Assembly: GCA_009823395.1 (NCBI GenBank) | Contig: CM020512.1 | Location: 6,692,405-6,756,404 of the forward strand | DNA: 64,000 bases | Reading direction: 5' to 3' | From: Thamnaconus septentrionalis | Lineage: Eukaryota > Chordata > Actinopteri > Tetraodontiformes > Monacanthidae | In this document: positions 62,000 to 64,000 of the stretch, piece after piece | How the letters are laid out: the number at the start of each line of letters is the position of its first letter | Numbering within the stretch: the stretch's first letter is position 1 | The notes under the pieces: generated by a model | Databases searched by the model: none | What the model was told of the DNA's origin: nothing | Seen by the model: only the letters and a program-made list of their open reading frames with translations | Position numbers and translations under genes: made by a program

Positions 62000-63673
62000 G
62001 TAAGAAAAGCCCGTGTTTGTGTTGTGTTGTGTTGTGTTGTCGTGGCTGCGCCGTGAAGACCCTGGACACTTTTTCCTCGGTCTTCCCCCTCCTCCTCCTC
62101 CTCCTCCTCCACCACCACTCCTGCAAAGCATCTGTGCACAGGGCCAGAGTTGGAGCCGTGGATGGGCTTCCCTCTTCAAAGCCGGCGTGTGTCACGGCGA
62201 TCCGCGGCTCTCTTAGTGCGTAATCCGCGTAAGAAAAAAAAAAAAAAAAACACCCTCCACTCTTAGCACTGCCTTGTTTTGTTTTTTTTATGAGGAGGTA
62301 TGCGCTTCTTGTATAATGGTTATCATTATTGTTGTTTGACAAAGGCTCCCATCTGGGCCTGTACCTCGGATGGATGAATGGCAGGCAGGGGGACAGACAG
62401 ACGTTTGGGTATTATTTTTTTATTTAAATATTATTCACTGCTGGAATATTCATCCAACAGGACATAGACACAGTGACATCTACGCCAAAAAAAACAACAA
62501 CCCTGTTTATTAGCATATAAACTCGCGGCCCGTTATTTCTTTGAGAATAACACTGTATTCCTCTGAGAAATCGCGAGCTTCCAGGTGCTATCAGTCACAG
62601 CCGAAGATCAACAGAACCAGCGGCTGCACTTTAATGTCAGAACACCGACTGTTCCTGCTCGTTTCGGGGGGCCAAATCTTTTCGTTTTGCGCCGTCTGCG
62701 GCGAGGCTAGCTCGGTTGTGGCTCGTTGCGAAACGTGTAGGTAACCCCTCTCCCCCACCCGCTCCACCTCCCCGCTGCTTTCCTCCCCCAAACACCCCTG
62801 ATGGTGATAATGAGACATTAGACGCGCCGTCGCTCCAGTGACAGGCGTCCCGAACCTGTTGAGCTCCCAGCAGTCGACCGTTTCTACCATGATGATCTTA
62901 AAAGCATTTTAATGCATGACACTTTTTTTTTATTATAATCATCTGATGCGTCGCGCCCCCACCCCCTTTTTTAAATTTTTTTTTTTTTTTTAACTTTTAA
63001 CATTAAACATTGGATTTGCATAACTAGAACCAGTAAAGAGAATTCCATCTGGCCTTTCCAGATCAAAGTTTACTGCCCTGTATTGTCACTTTGTTTATTT
63101 TGGCTCAGCCATAAGTAAAAACATATTCCCTCTGCCCAGTTCCGACTGAGATGATACATTTTTGCATGTGTTCGTCCTTTTTTTTTTTAGACTATAAAAG
63201 TCACAACCGAAAAAAAAACATTTTTGCTCTCATAAGATCTCCTCATCCTCGCGTTCAGATAGCGTCTTATATAAGTTTCACGACTCCATTCGGATGGAGA
63301 CAGAATAGAAGCCGTGGAGCAGGTTTACAAGATTCAGAGGCTCCTCCCACCTCCTCCTTCAGTATGTAACATCTGGACACAGACAGGGCAACCATTAATC
63401 CAAGTTGGATGGGAGTGCGAGGGGAGGAGTCGGAGGAGACAGTGGGTGGGGGTTTGTGTCTGAAGAGTCGGGGGGTGGGGGGGTTGTTGAAGGTGGGTGA
63501 AGTGAACAAACTTCCGGGGCTCGCTCCAGTGTGTGGCGCCCCCGTTATGTAACAAACCAGGCAGTGGCGTGTTGTTGTCGTTAGCAAGCGCAGATTGATC
63601 AGTGTGTGTGTGTGCGAGAGAGGGAGAGAGAGCAGCGGCCCCCAGAAAAGTCCAAAACGGTGAAACAGGAAGT

Positions 63674-63711
<38 letters not shown>

Positions 63712-64000
63712 CCCCTCATCACCCACTTGGGCTGGATTTGTGTTGTATCACCGCAGGGGGGCCACAGTGTGAACATATGAATGAGGGAGGATTAGTGAGA
63801 GGAAGGTTTGGAGGCCACAGTGAACGGCTAAACATCGGGCAGACACCTTTGTTTGCTGTAGCCCGGCGGCGCTGATTGAAGGCCGTCATTATCTCTCTTA
63901 AAGTTGTCAGTGTTTCAGCCTGACGAGAGCCAGGTCGGCCCGACTGACCGCTGCCTGACACAACTGATGCTTTGTCAGAGCTTCCACGTGGTTGAGGGGA
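62000..64000 (+). other. Intron 1 (partial) of the candidate lrp1 gene
   Basis: Non-coding to the window edge. It includes a TGTTG run after the donor, a CTC run (62090-62110), poly-A and poly-T runs, G-rich sequence at about 63460-63500 and (CA)n at about 63677-63709. No second exon with LDL-receptor class A cysteines is visible. Confidence 0.5.

Overview
The window is vertebrate nuclear DNA, most likely from a teleost fish. Three multi-exon genes with GT-AG introns and the first exon of a fourth all read on the + strand. Introns are mostly short. CA/TG and trinucleotide microsatellites are very dense, and the repeats (a 581-bp terminal-inverted-repeat MITE, an L2-like LINE tail, a Ty3-type solo LTR) look fish-like. 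I see no bacterial operon, CRISPR array, rRNA or tRNA gene.

Layout. 1-1300: upstream flank with a dispersed-repeat fragment and a CTCF-like motif. About 1300-16875: kif5a, the kinesin-1 heavy chain, with a repeat-rich 5' UTR, 28 coding exons (1642-14147, 1042 aa) and a long 3' UTR holding one intron. 16880-34884: about 18 kb without recognisable protein-coding exons apart from candidate 5' exons (near 19390 and 28480) of the next gene. 34885-48177: a large Rho guanine nucleotide exchange factor of the puratrophin-1/Solo/quattro family (PLEKHG4, PLEKHG4B, ARHGEF40), about 2112 aa when the candidate start is included. It has an N-terminal Solo-type region, a Gln-containing disordered region, CRAL-TRIO/Sec14, spectrin-like helices, DH and PH. 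50910-51604: a solo LTR ending 218 bp before the next ATG. 51822-58269: a TGM2-like transglutaminase, 15 exons, 688 aa, with the Cys-His-Asp triad intact. 58390-61000: an intergenic interval with two divergently oriented CTCF-like motifs. About 61000-64000: a GC-rich promoter region, a 64-nt signal-peptide exon (61936-61999) and the start of intron 1 of a gene that I infer to be lrp1.

The genes do not form a pathway. Kinesin-1 is a neuronal motor, the GEF links actin and intermediate-filament mechanics to RhoA, the transglutaminase crosslinks proteins, and LRP1 is an endocytic receptor. KIF5A and LRP1 are also linked on human 12q13.3, which supports the LRP1 call; the other two genes are not in that human block.

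No clearly new biological system is visible. The most notable signals are: simple repeats abutting at least seven splice sites in three genes; a TG repeat that appears to have entered a catalytic-core exon of the transglutaminase; the solo LTR beside the transglutaminase promoter; the counterpart of the human KIF5A ALS micro-exon; a 59-nt intron and a possible exitron in the GEF; a young 125-bp intronic duplication that ends inside a palindrome; and the divergent CTCF-like pair. All coordinates come from reading splice junctions by hand. Every exon chain closes in frame, but no alignment was run.
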